64,000 nucleotides of DNA from Escherichia sp. MOD1-EC7003 (GTDB lineage Bacteria > Pseudomonadota > Gammaproteobacteria > Enterobacterales > Enterobacteriaceae): positions 16,581 to 80,580 of the forward strand of contig NZ_PTRE01000078.1 in NCBI RefSeq assembly GCF_002965065.1, read 5' to 3'. The notes below the pieces were generated by a model that worked only from the letters and a program-made list of their open reading frames with translations, had not been told where the DNA came from and did not search any database. The translations under genes and the position numbers were made by a program. This document shows positions 1 through 12,769 of the stretch, one piece after another (the first letter of the stretch is position 1; each line of letters starts with the position of its first letter).

Positions 1-1659
<1,659 letters not shown>

Positions 1660-1670
1660 CTATTCCTGCC

Positions 1671-2696
<1,026 letters not shown>

Positions 2697-2699
2697 TTA

Positions 2700-2860
2700 G
2701 AGCCTATCCCATCAGGCTATTTTACTTGCCATTTTGGTCCCGGGCAGTGCTCGAAATCCTCACGTACTTAAGTACGCCCCGGTTTCTCCGCGCTGGCCGT
2801 GTCCAGACTGGCTGCGACAATTACGCCTGATGAGACAGGCTTTTTATTTTTCAAAACGCG
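2700..2860. repeat. GC-rich intergenic repeat-like segment between pheM attenuator and pheS
   Basis: A stretch without genes carrying a GTACTTAAGTAC palindrome near 2764-2775. It is bordered by two short hairpins, AGCCT...AGGCT at 2700-2722 and GCCTG...CAGGC with a T-run at 2824-2845. It resembles a dispersed E. coli intergenic repeat as far as I remember, but I cannot name the family. Its hairpins could influence read-through from the attenuator into pheS. Confidence 0.35.
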
Positions 2861-2863
2861 CAT

Positions 2864-2892
2864 ACAAAAAAAGCCTCCACTGGGAGGCTTTC
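2864..2892 (-). terminator. pheMST attenuator terminator
   Basis: On the minus strand AAGCCTCC, a 4-nt loop and GGAGGCTT are followed by a T-run. It lies about 45 bp downstream of the Phe-rich leader peptide pheM. This is the classic transcription attenuator: when charged tRNA-Phe is scarce, a stalled ribosome in pheM favours the antiterminator and pheST is expressed. Confidence 0.9.
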
Positions 2893-2937
2893 AGGCGCTG
2901 TTTTCCGTTTCTCTTCTCACGCGCTTGCCTCCTGGAG

Positions 2938-2982
2938 TCAGGTGCTAAAGTAAAAAAAGAAGCGGAAAATAGCAGCATTCAT
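2938..2982 (-). CDS. pheM: pheST leader peptide (14 aa)
   Basis: Fourteen-codon leader [14 protein letters not shown] with five Phe codons, three of them consecutive. Its ribosome occupancy reports the level of charged tRNA-Phe and controls formation of the downstream terminator at 2864-2892, hence pheS-pheT transcription. The sequence matches the known E. coli pheM exactly as I recall it. It sits between rplT and pheS on the same strand. Confidence 0.95.
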
Positions 2983-3071
2983 TGCTTGCGTTACCTTTTG
3001 GTACTCTTTAAAAGACCTTTATTGAAAGGGCTACGGCGATAAAAGTCAATGTTTTGATAGCGTTGAAACGA

Positions 3072-3096
3072 AAAGAGGGAGACTAGCTCCCTCTTT
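3072..3096 (-). terminator. Rho-independent terminator after rplT
   Basis: A 10-bp stem (AAAGAGGGAG paired with CTCCCTCTTT) lies immediately downstream of the rplT stop and is followed by T-rich sequence on the minus strand. It is the likely end, or partial read-through point, of the thrS-infC-rpmI-rplT transcripts before pheM. Confidence 0.8.
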
Positions 3097-3104
3097 CAAC
3101 TGGC

Positions 3105-3488
<384 letters not shown>

Positions 3489-3514
3489 TTAAAAAGTTGA
3501 AAAACGTTAACGGC

Positions 3515-4349
<835 letters not shown>

Positions 4350-6278
4350 TTATTCCTCCAATTGTTTAAGACTGCGGCTGCGAATCTCTTGTTGCAGCTT
4401 CTCGATCACTTCATTTACGTCCATGCTTCCCAGGTCTTTACCACGGCGGGTACGAACGGCAACTTTGCCAGATTCCACCTCTTTATCACCACAGACCAGC
4501 ATATATGGGACACGACGTAAAGTGTGCTCGCGGATTTTAAAGCCAATCTTCTCATTTCTCAAGTCTGCTTTAACACGAATGCCCGCATTTGATAGTTTTT
4601 GCGTCAATTCGTTAACGTATTCAGACTGTGAATCGGTAATATTCATGATAACAACCTGAACCGGCGCAAGCCAGGTCGGGAAGAAACCAGCGAATTCTTC
4701 GGTCAGGATACCGATGAAACGTTCCATCGACCCCAGAATTGCGCGGTGAATCATTACCGGTATCTTACGCTCGTTGTCTTCGCCCACATAAGAGGCGCTC
4801 AGACGAGACGGCAAGGAGAAGTCAAGCTGTACTGTACCGCACTGCCATGCACGATCGAGGCAGTCATACAGGGTAAATTCAATTTTCGGACCGTAGAAAG
4901 CGCCTTCCCCCAGTTGATACTCAAACGGGATGTTGTTTTCTTCCAGTGCAACCGCCAGGTCCGCCTCAGCACGGTCCCACATTTCGTCGCTGCCAATACG
5001 TTTTTCAGGACGAGTGGAGAGTTTGACGACGATCTTCTCGAAGCCAAAAGTGCTGTACATATCATAGACTAAACGGATACATCCGTTAACTTCATCGCGA
5101 ATTTGTTCTTCAGTACAGAAGATATGCGCATCATCCTGGGTAAAACCACGCACGCGCATCAGGCCATGCAGCGAACCTGACGGCTCGTTACGGTGGCAGC
5201 TACCAAACTCGGCCATACGCAGCGGCAGATCGCGATAAGACTTCAGCCCCTGGTTAAAAATCTGTACGTGACCCGGGCAGTTCATTGGCTTAATGCAGTA
5301 TTCACGGTTCTCAGAAGACGTGGTGAACATTGCATCTTTGTAGTTGTCCCAGTGACCGGTTTTTTCCCACAGGACACGGTCCATCATGAACGGACCTTTA
5401 ACTTCCTGATACTGGTACTCTTTCAGTTTAGAACGAACAAACACTTCCAGTTCACGGAAGATGGTCCAGCCATCGTTGTGCCAGAATACCATACCCGGTG
5501 CTTCTTCCTGCATATGGTACAGGTCGAGCTGTTTACCGATTTTACGGTGGTCGCGTTTCGCGGCTTCTTCCAGGCGCTGCAGATAAGCGTTAAGCGCTTT
5601 TTTGTCTGCCCACGCTGTACCGTAAATACGTTGCAACATCTTGTTGTTGCTGTCGCCGCGCCAGTAAGCCCCTGCCGTTTTCATCAATTTGAAATGATGG
5701 CAGAAACGCATGTTCGGTACGTGCGGACCACGGCACATATCGACATATTCTTCATGGAAGTACAGACCTGGCTTGTCATCATGAGCGATGTTTTCGTCAA
5801 GAATGGAGACTTTGTAGCTCTCCCCACGGTTGGCGAAAGTTTCACGCGCTTCGTGCCAGTTGACTTTCTTCTTAATGACGTCGTAGTTTTTCTCAGCAAG
5901 CTCATGCATCCGCTTCTCGAGTGCTTCGACATCTTCCTGGGTTAACGTGCGGTCAAGATCAACGTCGTAATAGAAACCGTTGTCAATAACCGGGCCGATT
6001 GCCATTTTGGTATGCGGCCAAAGTTGCTTAATCGCGTGCCCTAACAGGTGCGCACAGGAGTGACGAATGATCTCCAGACCTTCTTCGTCTTTGGCGGTAA
6101 TGATCGACAGTTGTGCGTCGTTTTCAATCAGATCGCAAGCATCAACCAGTTCGCCATTAACGCGCCCTGCGATACAGGCTTTCGCCAGACCTGGACCAAT
6201 GTCCAGCGCAACATCCATGGGGCTTACAGCGTGGTCATAATGGCGTTGGCTGCCATCAGGAAGAGTTATAACAGGCAT
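4350..6278 (-). CDS. thrS: Threonyl-tRNA synthetase
   Basis: Cytoplasmic class II synthetase that charges tRNA-Thr, 642 aa, full length. Domains in order: N-terminal TGS (about 1-60); editing domain with H73 and H77 in [10 protein letters not shown], which removes Ser from tRNA-Thr; catalytic core with the zinc-ligand Cys in [10 protein letters not shown]; and a C-terminal anticodon-binding domain (from about residue 535). It is the first gene of thrS-infC-rpmI-rplT. In E. coli ThrRS represses its own translation by binding a tRNA-like leader, and the matching leader sequence is present upstream. Confidence 0.98.
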   Translation of the reverse strand: MPVITLPDGSQRHYDHAVSPMDVALDIGPGLAKACIAGRVNGELVDACDLIENDAQLSIITAKDEEGLEIIRHSCAHLLGHAIKQLWPHTKMAIGPVIDNGFYYDVDLDRTLTQEDVEALEKRMHELAEKNYDVIKKKVNWHEARETFANRGESYKVSILDENIAHDDKPGLYFHEEYVDMCRGPHVPNMRFCHHFKLMKTAGAYWRGDSNNKMLQRIYGTAWADKKALNAYLQRLEEAAKRDHRKIGKQLDLYHMQEEAPGMVFWHNDGWTIFRELEVFVRSKLKEYQYQEVKGPFMMDRVLWEKTGHWDNYKDAMFTTSSENREYCIKPMNCPGHVQIFNQGLKSYRDLPLRMAEFGSCHRNEPSGSLHGLMRVRGFTQDDAHIFCTEEQIRDEVNGCIRLVYDMYSTFGFEKIVVKLSTRPEKRIGSDEMWDRAEADLAVALEENNIPFEYQLGEGAFYGPKIEFTLYDCLDRAWQCGTVQLDFSLPSRLSASYVGEDNERKIPVMIHRAILGSMERFIGILTEEFAGFFPTWLAPVQVVIMNITDSQSEYVNELTQKLSNAGIRVKADLRNEKIGFKIREHTLRRVPYMLVCGDKEVESGKVAVRTRRGKDLGSMDVNEVIEKLQQEIRSRSLKQLEE

Positions 6279-6345
6279 TTTATATCCTTATTTGCAGTGG
6301 TGACCCACACGAAAGATCACATACAAAGAAAAATTTGTTTATTAA
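6279..6345 (-). promoter_or_regulatory. thrS translational operator/leader
   Basis: The minus-strand leader just before the thrS ATG contains TTTCGTGTGGGTCACC followed by an A/T-rich single-stranded stretch and AAGGATATAAA. The CGT-containing loop corresponds to the anticodon-like loop of the thrS operator by which ThrRS blocks ribosome binding to its own mRNA. The assignment rests on agreement with the known K-12 operator. The exact folded boundaries are not computed. Confidence 0.6.
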
Positions 6346-6520
6346 CAGTTCATTGCGAAACCATCTAGCCAACAAATGCTAAATTGGTTCGCAATCAGGT
6401 ACACAAATGAAAGACATTAACCTCTCACCTTCCACCCGGTTGAGCGATGTTAACACTAAAAAAAGGGAGATTGTACCTTTCCGTTTCACATTGATTAGAT
6501 TCGCAATTCGTTTGTGGTGA

Positions 6521-6938
6521 GTACGCCTGCAAAACGCGTTAAGAACAACTGACAACATCGCTGAGTGTCTGAAGGGATTACTGCGGGTGGATTTACAGCA
6601 GCGTAAACTGAATCCAGAAAAGTTCGTTGCGCTATTTGCGCGGTGGTATTTTAACGATCATGAGATTAATAACAAAGTGGTCATATCGCAATGATGTAAG
6701 GATTTTGGCTTCGCTTTAGATATTTTCTTCTGTCGTTTTGCAAAAAAAATTCTCTTAGACAACACCAGCTATTCACCATAATTATTATAAAACGGAAGAA
6801 ACATATTACGCTGCTATAGATGAACTACAGACGTATTTATATGATATTTAAGTTGATAAGTACCTTTATTTCACTCATAAAATACCGGAATACTGTCCAG
6901 GTATTCAACGCTATCCTAACTACGGTTATAACAAATAA
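6521..6938 (+). pseudogene. arpB: Decayed coding relics, probably arpB remnant
   Basis: No intact gene lies here, but protein-like open segments remain on the plus strand. One runs from 6521 to a stop at 6692-6694 (TTDNIAECLKGLLRVDLQQR...). Two short ones follow in shifting frames: about 6770-6853 (YYKTEETYYAAIDELQTYLYDI) and 6852-6938 (VDKYLYFTHKIPEYCPGIQR, ending NYGYNK and stop). None has a credible start. K-12 carries the disrupted ankyrin-repeat gene arpB at this position, between thrS and yniD, so these are most simply remnants of it after large deletions. The link to arpB is positional; I cannot confirm homology. Confidence 0.45.
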
Positions 6939-7004
6939 TCCCCTGATGCCTGTCCCATTTGTTACACTCCGATATCACGTACAAGAGATACGCAGGACAC
7001 AGGC

Positions 7005-7112
7005 ATGCCGACTAAACGCTTTGATAAAAAACACTGGAAAATGGTGGTGGTGCTACTGGCAATCTGTGGCGCTATGTTGTTGCTACGTTGGGCGGCAATG
7101 ATTTGGGGTTGA
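7005..7112 (+). CDS. yniD: Small membrane protein YniD (35 aa)
   Basis: Thirty-five codons reading MPTKRFDKKHWKMVVVLLAI then CGAMLLLRWAAMIWG. A basic N-terminus of about 11 residues precedes a single hydrophobic segment (about residues 13-34), which suggests a one-pass inner-membrane protein with a cytoplasmic N-terminus. An AGGA ribosome-binding site lies 7 nt before the ATG. It matches the K-12 small protein at the same locus. Its function is unknown. Confidence 0.9.
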   Translation: MPTKRFDKKHWKMVVVLLAICGAMLLLRWAAMIWG

Positions 7113-7164
7113 GCAGTGACAAATGAGTACAGCCAGACCGCATGACACGGTCCGGCAGATAATT

Positions 7165-7919
7165 TTACATGCTGTAGCCCAGCGATAAGGTTGTCCGACG
7201 ATCGGTATGTTCCGGTGCGGACTCCGGAGGTTCAGAGTTCCATGTGACGTTATAAGCCACCTTCAGCCCAAAATGTTCATTAATAGCAACATTTAATGCG
7301 CTTTCGGAGTTCAGCGTTGTATCCTCCGCGCCAAAGACGGAAACACCCTGCGTAAATTTAGCATTGTCAGTTAACTGCCATGCATAAGCTCCGGATGCAT
7401 AACCCAGCGGCTGGGTTTCACTGGCATTGTCGGTATATTTGTCGTAACGCACCCCTGGGCCGAATTCAAAGCGGAAACTGTGTACCGGGCCATTCAAAAA
7501 CTGACGACCATAACCTGCGGTCAACACATCGCGCTCTCGATAGCCGTTGTAGCGGTCTGTCAGCCAACTTGCCTGACCAAAAAAATAATCATAATCAGTT
7601 AAATTAAAACGGCTACGCCCGCCGCATATTTTTCTGAAGAACGCTCATCATTAGAAGAGGTATTACTGGCATTCCCCCACAGCGACCAGGCGGTGGTTTG
7701 TCCATACCAGGTCATGGTAGTGTCAGCCGTAAGTGAGGAGCTTTTCGTATTGCCTGATTGTGCAAGATATCCTGCGTTCAGATTACCTTCGAAAGGTTTT
7801 TTAGCGCTGGCAGGATCGTCCATGACAGTAAAAACGGAATCATCGGCAGTTGCATTCAGTGACGCAAACATGCCCCCCGCCAACATAACGATGGCAGGAA
7901 CTGTCTTCAAAAGCTTCAT
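7165..7919 (-). pseudogene. ydiY: YdiY-type outer membrane protein, frameshifted
   Basis: The K-12 homologue is a 252-aa predicted outer-membrane beta-barrel of the DUF481 (salt-induced outer membrane protein) family. Here the first 101 codons are intact: signal peptide MKLLKTVPAIVMLAGGMFAS, then mature protein through SSEKYAAG. The frame then runs into VAVLI and a stop. The rest of the protein (RSRFNLTDYDY... to LSLGYSM) continues in another frame to 7165. At the join (7617-7625) the minus strand reads GCGGCGGGCGTAGC, where the expected sequence has two copies of GGGC. The shift therefore looks like loss of one 4-bp unit by slippage. The product would be a truncated barrel and probably non-functional, unless the repeat reverts. 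Confidence 0.88.
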
Positions 7920-8205
7920 TTATCAAGAGTCCGTACAACAAAAAAAGAGACCATCGCGGCCCCGGAAACTTTCTTAAGGATCAAGGATTAGCGTCCCAGG
8001 AAAGGTAACGAATTATAAAAAGGCGCGAATAACTTAGCAATGAATTCTTATTTCATTTTTTGAATAAGCATGTACCGAAAACAGATTTTTATTTATATAT
8101 CTTTATCTGCAAAATTTTAAATAAAGCGCCAATAAATCATATTGTTAATTTCTTCACTTTCCGCTGATTCGGTGCCAGACTGAAATCAGCCTATAGGAGG
8201 AAATG

Positions 8206-9135
8206 ATGGTACGTATCTATACGTTGACACTTGCGCCCTCTCTCGATAGCGCAACAATTACCCCACAAATTTATCCCGAAGGAAAACTGCGCTGTACCGC
8301 ACCGGTATTCGAACCCGGGGGCGGCGGCATCAACGTCGCCCGCGCCATTGCCCATCTTGGAGGCAGTGCCACAGCAATCTTCCCGGCGGGTGGCGCGACC
8401 GGCGAACATCTGGTTTCACTGTTGGCAGATGAAAATGTCCCCGTCGCTACTGTAGAAGCCAAAGACTGGACCCGGCAGAATTTGCACGTACATGTGGAAG
8501 CAAGCGGCGAGCAGTATCGTTTTGTTATGCCAGGCGCAACACTAAGTGAAGATGAGTTTCGCCAGCTTGAAGAGCAAGTTCTGGAAATTGAATCTGGGGC
8601 CATCCTGGTCATAAGCGGAAGCTTGCCGCCAGGTGTGAAGCTGGAAAAATTAACCCAACTGATTTCCGCTGCGCAAAAACAAGGGATCCGCTGCATCATC
8701 GACAGTTCTGGCGAAGCGTTAAGTGCAGCACTGGCGATTGGTAACATCGAGTTGGTTAAGCCTAACCAAAAAGAACTCAGTGCGCTGGTGAATCGCGAAC
8801 TTACCCAGCCAGACGATGTCCGCCAAGCCGCGCAGGAAATCGTTAATAGCGGCAAGGCCAAACGGGTTGTCGTATCCCTGGGTCCACAAGGGGCGCTGGG
8901 CGTTGATAGTGAAAACTGCATTCAGGTCGTGCCACCACCGCTGAAAAGCCAGAGTACTGTTGGTGCAGGCGACAGCATGGTCGGCGCGATGACACTGAAA
9001 CTGGCAGAAAATGCATCGCTTGAAGAGATGGTCCGTTTTGGCGTAGCTGCGGGGAGTGCCGCCACACTCAATCAGGGCACACGCCTGTGCTCCCATGACG
9101 ATACGCAAAAAATTTACGTTTACCTTTCCCGTTAA
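8206..9135 (+). CDS. pfkB: 6-phosphofructokinase II
   Basis: Minor phosphofructokinase of glycolysis (fructose-6-phosphate + ATP to fructose-1,6-bisphosphate). It belongs to the ribokinase/PfkB family and is unrelated to PfkA. Full length, 309 aa. It shows the family signatures GGGGINVARAIAHLG near residue 40 and TVGAGDSMVGA near residue 252, the latter with the catalytic Asp. AGGAGG lies upstream, and the second of two adjacent ATGs (8206) gives the better spacing and known N-terminus. It is divergent from ydiY across 286 bp and ends at a hairpin terminator. Confidence 0.97.
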   Translation: MVRIYTLTLAPSLDSATITPQIYPEGKLRCTAPVFEPGGGGINVARAIAHLGGSATAIFPAGGATGEHLVSLLADENVPVATVEAKDWTRQNLHVHVEASGEQYRFVMPGATLSEDEFRQLEEQVLEIESGAILVISGSLPPGVKLEKLTQLISAAQKQGIRCIIDSSGEALSAALAIGNIELVKPNQKELSALVNRELTQPDDVRQAAQEIVNSGKAKRVVVSLGPQGALGVDSENCIQVVPPPLKSQSTVGAGDSMVGAMTLKLAENASLEEMVRFGVAAGSAATLNQGTRLCSHDDTQKIYVYLSR

Positions 9136-9142
9136 CAGAAAC

Positions 9143-9164
9143 ATTCCCCCTGCATTGGGGGAAT
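9143..9164 (+). terminator. Hairpin downstream of pfkB
   Basis: A perfect 8-bp stem (ATTCCCCC / GGGGGAAT, 6-nt loop) begins 8 bp after the pfkB stop. It is not followed by a strong T-run, so it may act as an mRNA-stabilising or partial terminator before ydiZ. Confidence 0.6.
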
Positions 9165-9235
9165 CACCACGAACCCGTCGGCAACGCGTTTCTCCGACTA
9201 TGCTCAAAAGTCATGTAATAACAAAGGGGCTAACT

Positions 9236-9526
9236 ATGGCCAATGGCGCTCTTGTCCGTTATGTCATAACCGTCATGTTGCATGAGGATACGTTGACTGA
9301 AATTAACGAGTTGAATAATTATCTGACTCGCGACGGTTTTTTGCTCACCATGACGGATGACGACGGAAATATCCATGAGCTGGGAACTAACACTTTTGGA
9401 CTTATCAGTACCCAAAGTGAAGAAGAAATTAGAGAACTGGTTTCAGGGCTTGCCCAAAGTGCAACCGGCAAAGATCCTGAAATCACCATCACGACCTGGG
9501 AGGAATGGAATAACAACAGAAAATAA
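9236..9526 (+). CDS. ydiZ: Uncharacterised protein YdiZ
   Basis: Small acidic soluble protein of 96 aa (MANGALVRYVITVMLHEDTL, ending EEWNNNRK). It has no signal peptide, membrane segment or motif that would give a function. The ATG at 9236, preceded by GGGG, gives the length of the K-12 protein. Longer in-frame extensions would overlap the pfkB end. It lies 100 bp after pfkB on the same strand and may be transcribed from its own promoter or by read-through. Confidence 0.9.
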   Translation: MANGALVRYVITVMLHEDTLTEINELNNYLTRDGFLLTMTDDDGNIHELGTNTFGLISTQSEEEIRELVSGLAQSATGKDPEITITTWEEWNNNRK

Positions 9527-9631
9527 ATGGTTTTTGGGCAATAATCAGTCTGTGGTGTGCGTTAGCTCGTGTTTTTACACCGCATTCTTGCGCTAACCTT
9601 ATGATCTGGCAGACAACATGGGAGAGACATC

Positions 9632-10492
9632 ATGTGGCAGGCAATCAGTCGTCTTTTGAGCGAGCAGTTAGGTGAAGGCGAAATCGAACTGCGTAATGAA
9701 CTGCCTGGCGGAGAAGTCCATGCCGCATGGCATTTGCGCTATGCAGGACGTGACTTTTTCGTCAAATGTGATGAGAGGGAACTGCTTCCCGGTTTTACCG
9801 CCGAAGCCGACCAACTGGAGTTACTGTCGCGTAGTAAAACCGTTACCATACCTAAGGTTTGGGCGGTTGGCGCTGACCGTGACTACAGTTTTCTGGTAAT
9901 GGATTATCTCCCACCTCGCCCGCTGGATGCGCATAGCGCATTTATTCTTGGTCAGCAAATTGCGCGTTTACACCAATGGAGCGACCAACCACAATTTGGC
10001 CTCGATTTCGATAACGCGCTCTCCACAACGCCACAGCCCAACACCTGGCAACGTCGCTGGTCAACGTTTTTTGCTGAACAACGGATTGGCTGGCAGCTGG
10101 AACTGGCGGCAGAAAAAGGGATCGCTTTCGGCAATATCGACGCCATCGTCGAGCATATTCAGCAGCGTCTGGCCTCGCATCAACCGCAGCCTTCTCTGTT
10201 ACACGGCGATTTATGGTCCGGTAACTGTGCGCTGGGCCCGGATGGCCCGTACATTTTCGACCCGGCCTGTTACTGGGGTGACCGAGAGTGCGATCTGGCG
10301 ATGCTACCGCTGCATACTGAACAGCCGCCACAAATCTATGACGGCTATCAGTCAGTATCCCCGCTACCTGCCGATTTCCTTGAACGTCAACCCGTTTACC
10401 AACTCTATACGCTGTTAAATCGTGCAAGGTTATTTGGCGGTCAGCATTTGGTTATTGCTCAGCAGTCACTGGATAGATTATTAGCCGCATGA
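9632..10492 (+). CDS. yniA: Putative kinase YniA (fructosamine kinase family)
   Basis: 286-aa cytoplasmic protein of the fructosamine/ketosamine-3-kinase family, which has an aminoglycoside-phosphotransferase-like fold. The catalytic loop LLHGDLWSGN (about residues 189-198) and the metal-binding FDPACYWGDRECDLAM motif are intact. Related enzymes phosphorylate glycated amines and start their removal from proteins; the physiological substrate of YniA is not established. A GGAGA ribosome-binding site precedes the ATG. It is convergent with yniB, sharing the terminator at 10510. Confidence 0.93.
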   Translation: MWQAISRLLSEQLGEGEIELRNELPGGEVHAAWHLRYAGRDFFVKCDERELLPGFTAEADQLELLSRSKTVTIPKVWAVGADRDYSFLVMDYLPPRPLDAHSAFILGQQIARLHQWSDQPQFGLDFDNALSTTPQPNTWQRRWSTFFAEQRIGWQLELAAEKGIAFGNIDAIVEHIQQRLASHQPQPSLLHGDLWSGNCALGPDGPYIFDPACYWGDRECDLAMLPLHTEQPPQIYDGYQSVSPLPADFLERQPVYQLYTLLNRARLFGGQHLVIAQQSLDRLLAA

Positions 10493-10509
10493 TATGGATT
10501 GAGGATAAT

Positions 10510-10530
10510 GGCCGCCCAGTGCGGCCTTTA
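10510..10530. terminator. Bidirectional terminator between yniA and yniB
   Basis: GGCCGC, a 5-nt loop (CCAGT) and GCGGCC followed by TTT, lying between the convergent yniA and yniB stops. Confidence 0.75.
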
Positions 10531-10532
10531 GA

Positions 10533-11069
10533 TTAAATAAACCCAAGCAGAGAAAAGAATACATAACCCGCAGCAATACAAATAACCGGCAGGATATATA
10601 GCGAGAAAAACTGCAGGAAAATAGTATGGTGCGGAACAACAATTCGTGACTCAATTTGTTCACGCGTTAGCCCCTCTTCTCCTTTGGCTTTTTCCAGAAT
10701 GAGTTGATCTTCAACACCTTCCCGCAAGAAACGTGCCTGGCGACTCATCCGGGCGCCGGAATCCTGCAACGCCAGTCCGACAAAAATCAGGATAAAAATC
10801 ACCCAGAACATAACGTTCACGCCACCATTAAAATTGGGCGTCGGGGAGTTATACCAGAACAGATTCAAAAAAGGCGTATTCACCTGCATCATATCGATCA
10901 TGACATGCGTAAAGTCGAGCATGACCGCATTAATGCCTTCCTGGTTTTCCTGCCGGGTATTCATAAATTTCAGCAAAGAAATCAATGTAGAGATCAATGC
11001 AGGTATAAAAACCACCCAACCCAAAATCCTTTTCAAGACAGCAATGCGTCCAGCTTGTTGATACGTCAT
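10533..11069 (-). CDS. yniB: Uncharacterised inner membrane protein YniB
   Basis: 178-aa protein with hydrophobic segments near residues 15-35 (VFIPALISTLISLL), 84-102 (VMFWVIFILIFVGLAL) and at the C-terminus (FFSLYILPVICIAAGYVFFSLL). This is consistent with three to four membrane passes and a basic, charged cytoplasmic loop between the middle and last segments. The family (YniB-like) has no assigned activity. Its length equals the K-12 protein. It is convergent with yniA and divergent from hxpB. Confidence 0.92.
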   Translation of the reverse strand: MTYQQAGRIAVLKRILGWVVFIPALISTLISLLKFMNTRQENQEGINAVMLDFTHVMIDMMQVNTPFLNLFWYNSPTPNFNGGVNVMFWVIFILIFVGLALQDSGARMSRQARFLREGVEDQLILEKAKGEEGLTREQIESRIVVPHHTIFLQFFSLYILPVICIAAGYVFFSLLGFI

Positions 11070-11215
11070 GAGTTCTCCTTGATTAAGACGCGTCGTTTCA
11101 CTTAGTTTACCTGTAGATATCTGTTTTCGCCCATTCTTTAAAGGCGATATGATAGGCGCTTAATCATAAGCACGGTTTAATACCTTACCCATAATGCTCT
11201 AAAGGAGAGGTTGTA

Positions 11216-11884
11216 ATGTCAACCCCGAGTCAGATTCTTGCTGCAATTTTTGATATGGATGGATTACTTATCGACTCAGAGCCTTTATGGGATCGGGCCG
11301 AACTGGATGTGATGGCAAGCCTGGGGGTAGATATCTCCCGTCGTAACGAGCTACCGGACACCTTAGGTTTACGCATCGATATGGTGGTCGATCTTTGGTA
11401 CGCCCGGCAACCCTGGAATGGGCCAAGCCGTCAGGAAGTAGTAGAACGGGTTATTGCTCGTGCCATTTCACTGGTTGAAGAGACACGTCCATTATTGCCA
11501 GGCGTGCGTGAAGCCGTTGCGTTATGCAAAGAACAAGGTTTATTGGTGGGACTGGCCTCCGCGTCACCGCTGCATATGCTGGAAAAAGTGTTGACCATGT
11601 TTGATTTACGTGACAGTTTCGATGCCCTCGTCTCGGCTGAAAAACTGCCTTACAGCAAGCCGCATCCGCAAGTATATCTCGACTGCGCAGCAAAACTGGG
11701 CGTTGACCCACTGGCCTGCGTGGCGCTGGAAGATTCAGTAAATGGCATGATCGCCTCTAAAGCGGCCCGCATGCGTTCCATCGTCGTTCCTGCACCGGAA
11801 GCGCAAAGTGATCCACGTTTTGTGTTAGCAAACGTCAAACTTTCATCGCTGACGGAACTCACCGCAAAAGACCTCCTCGGTTAA
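11216..11884 (+). CDS. hxpB: Hexitol/sugar phosphate phosphatase (HAD family)
   Basis: 222-aa HAD-superfamily phosphatase, formerly yniC, known in E. coli as 2-deoxyglucose-6-phosphatase with activity on several sugar phosphates. HAD motif I is FDMDGLLIDSEP (residues 13-24), the first Asp being the nucleophile. Motif II is in GLASASP, and the later Lys and Asp motifs are in SKPHPQVYLD and ALEDSVNG. It has the family cap insertion after motif I. The ATG at 11216 follows AGGAGAGG. It is divergent from yniB and followed by ydjM. Confidence 0.95.
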   Translation: MSTPSQILAAIFDMDGLLIDSEPLWDRAELDVMASLGVDISRRNELPDTLGLRIDMVVDLWYARQPWNGPSRQEVVERVIARAISLVEETRPLLPGVREAVALCKEQGLLVGLASASPLHMLEKVLTMFDLRDSFDALVSAEKLPYSKPHPQVYLDCAAKLGVDPLACVALEDSVNGMIASKAARMRSIVVPAPEAQSDPRFVLANVKLSSLTELTAKDLLG

Positions 11885-12012
11885 TGATCAGGGGCAGTGA
11901 TCACGCTGCCTCTGGCTATTTATCTGAATTCGCACTCAACTGGCGAATTAATCGTCAATTTAAGATAAAGAGTTACACCGTCACCACTTCCGTGCACTGT
12001 ATAAAAACCCTA

Positions 12013-12032
12013 TACTGTACGTATCGACAGTT
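12013..12032 (+). promoter_or_regulatory. LexA-binding site upstream of ydjM
   Basis: TACTGTACGTATCGACAGTT fits the SOS box CTG-N10-CAG and lies 15 bp before the ydjM ATG. A second, weaker CTG-N10 half-site match lies just upstream (11997-12012). K-12 ydjM is a known LexA target, so SOS control is expected here as well. Confidence 0.88.
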
Positions 12033-12046
12033 TAGTGAGTTTTATC

Positions 12047-12637
12047 ATGACGGCGGAAGGTCACCTTCTCTTTTCTATTGCTTGTGCGGTATTTGCCAAA
12101 AATGCCGAGCTGACGCCCGTGCTGGCACAGGGTGACTGGTGGCATATTGTCCCTTCCGCAATCCTGACGTGTTTGTTACCGGACATCGATCACCCAAAGT
12201 CATTTCTTGGGCAGCGGTTAAAGTGGATATCAAAACCGATCGCCCGCGCTTTTGGGCATCGTGGTTTTACCCACAGTCTGCTGGCGGTATTTGCGTTACT
12301 GGCAACCTTTTACCTTAAGGTCCCTGAAAGCTGGTTCATTCCAGCTGATGCGCTACAAGGAATGGTGCTGGGTTATTTGAGCCACATACTTGCCGATATG
12401 CTGACACCCGCAGGTGTTCCCCTACTCTGGCCATGCCGCTGGCGTTTCCGCTTGCCGATCCTGGTTCCCCAAAAGGGCAACCAACTGGAACGTTTTATCT
12501 GCATGGCATTATTTGTCTGGTCGGTATGGATGCCTCATTCATTACCCGAAAACAGCGCTGTTCGTTGGTCATCGCAAATGATCCATACCTTGCAGATCCA
12601 GTTTCATCGGCTTATTAAGCATCAGGTTGAATACTAA
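12047..12637 (+). CDS. ydjM: SOS-inducible inner membrane protein, YdjM/YfhO-type metal-dependent hydrolase family
   Basis: 196-aa membrane protein of the LexA-regulated YdjM (DUF457) family, related to membrane-bound metal-dependent hydrolases. Conserved polar motifs lie in or near membrane segments: EGHLLFSIACAVF at the N-terminus, LLPDIDHPKSFLG near residue 45, GHRGFTHS near 74, and LSHILADMLTPAGVPLLWP near 110. The repeated His/Asp residues are likely metal ligands. It is made after DNA damage but its substrate is unknown. The ATG at 12047 (MTAEGH) is favoured over one four codons upstream by match to the family. Confidence 0.93.
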   Translation: MTAEGHLLFSIACAVFAKNAELTPVLAQGDWWHIVPSAILTCLLPDIDHPKSFLGQRLKWISKPIARAFGHRGFTHSLLAVFALLATFYLKVPESWFIPADALQGMVLGYLSHILADMLTPAGVPLLWPCRWRFRLPILVPQKGNQLERFICMALFVWSVWMPHSLPENSAVRWSSQMIHTLQIQFHRLIKHQVEY

Positions 12638-12769
12638 AAAGGCAAAAATCACCTTTCTGGAATAAGCAATTCCATTTGAATATAAGAGCCAGCTCACAGT
12701 TCTGTTAATCTTGCGCCAACACTATGACTTCTACACAGTAATAGAAATAATAAGATCAGGAGAACGGGG

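Noticed and set aside
2734..3042. A 102-codon plus-strand frame across the pheM region
   Set aside because: It runs through the attenuator, the repeat-like block and pheM in antisense; a non-coding artefact.
5193..5945. A 250-codon open frame antisense to thrS
   Set aside because: A shadow of the thrS frame; its composition is unlike a real protein and there is no ribosome-binding site.
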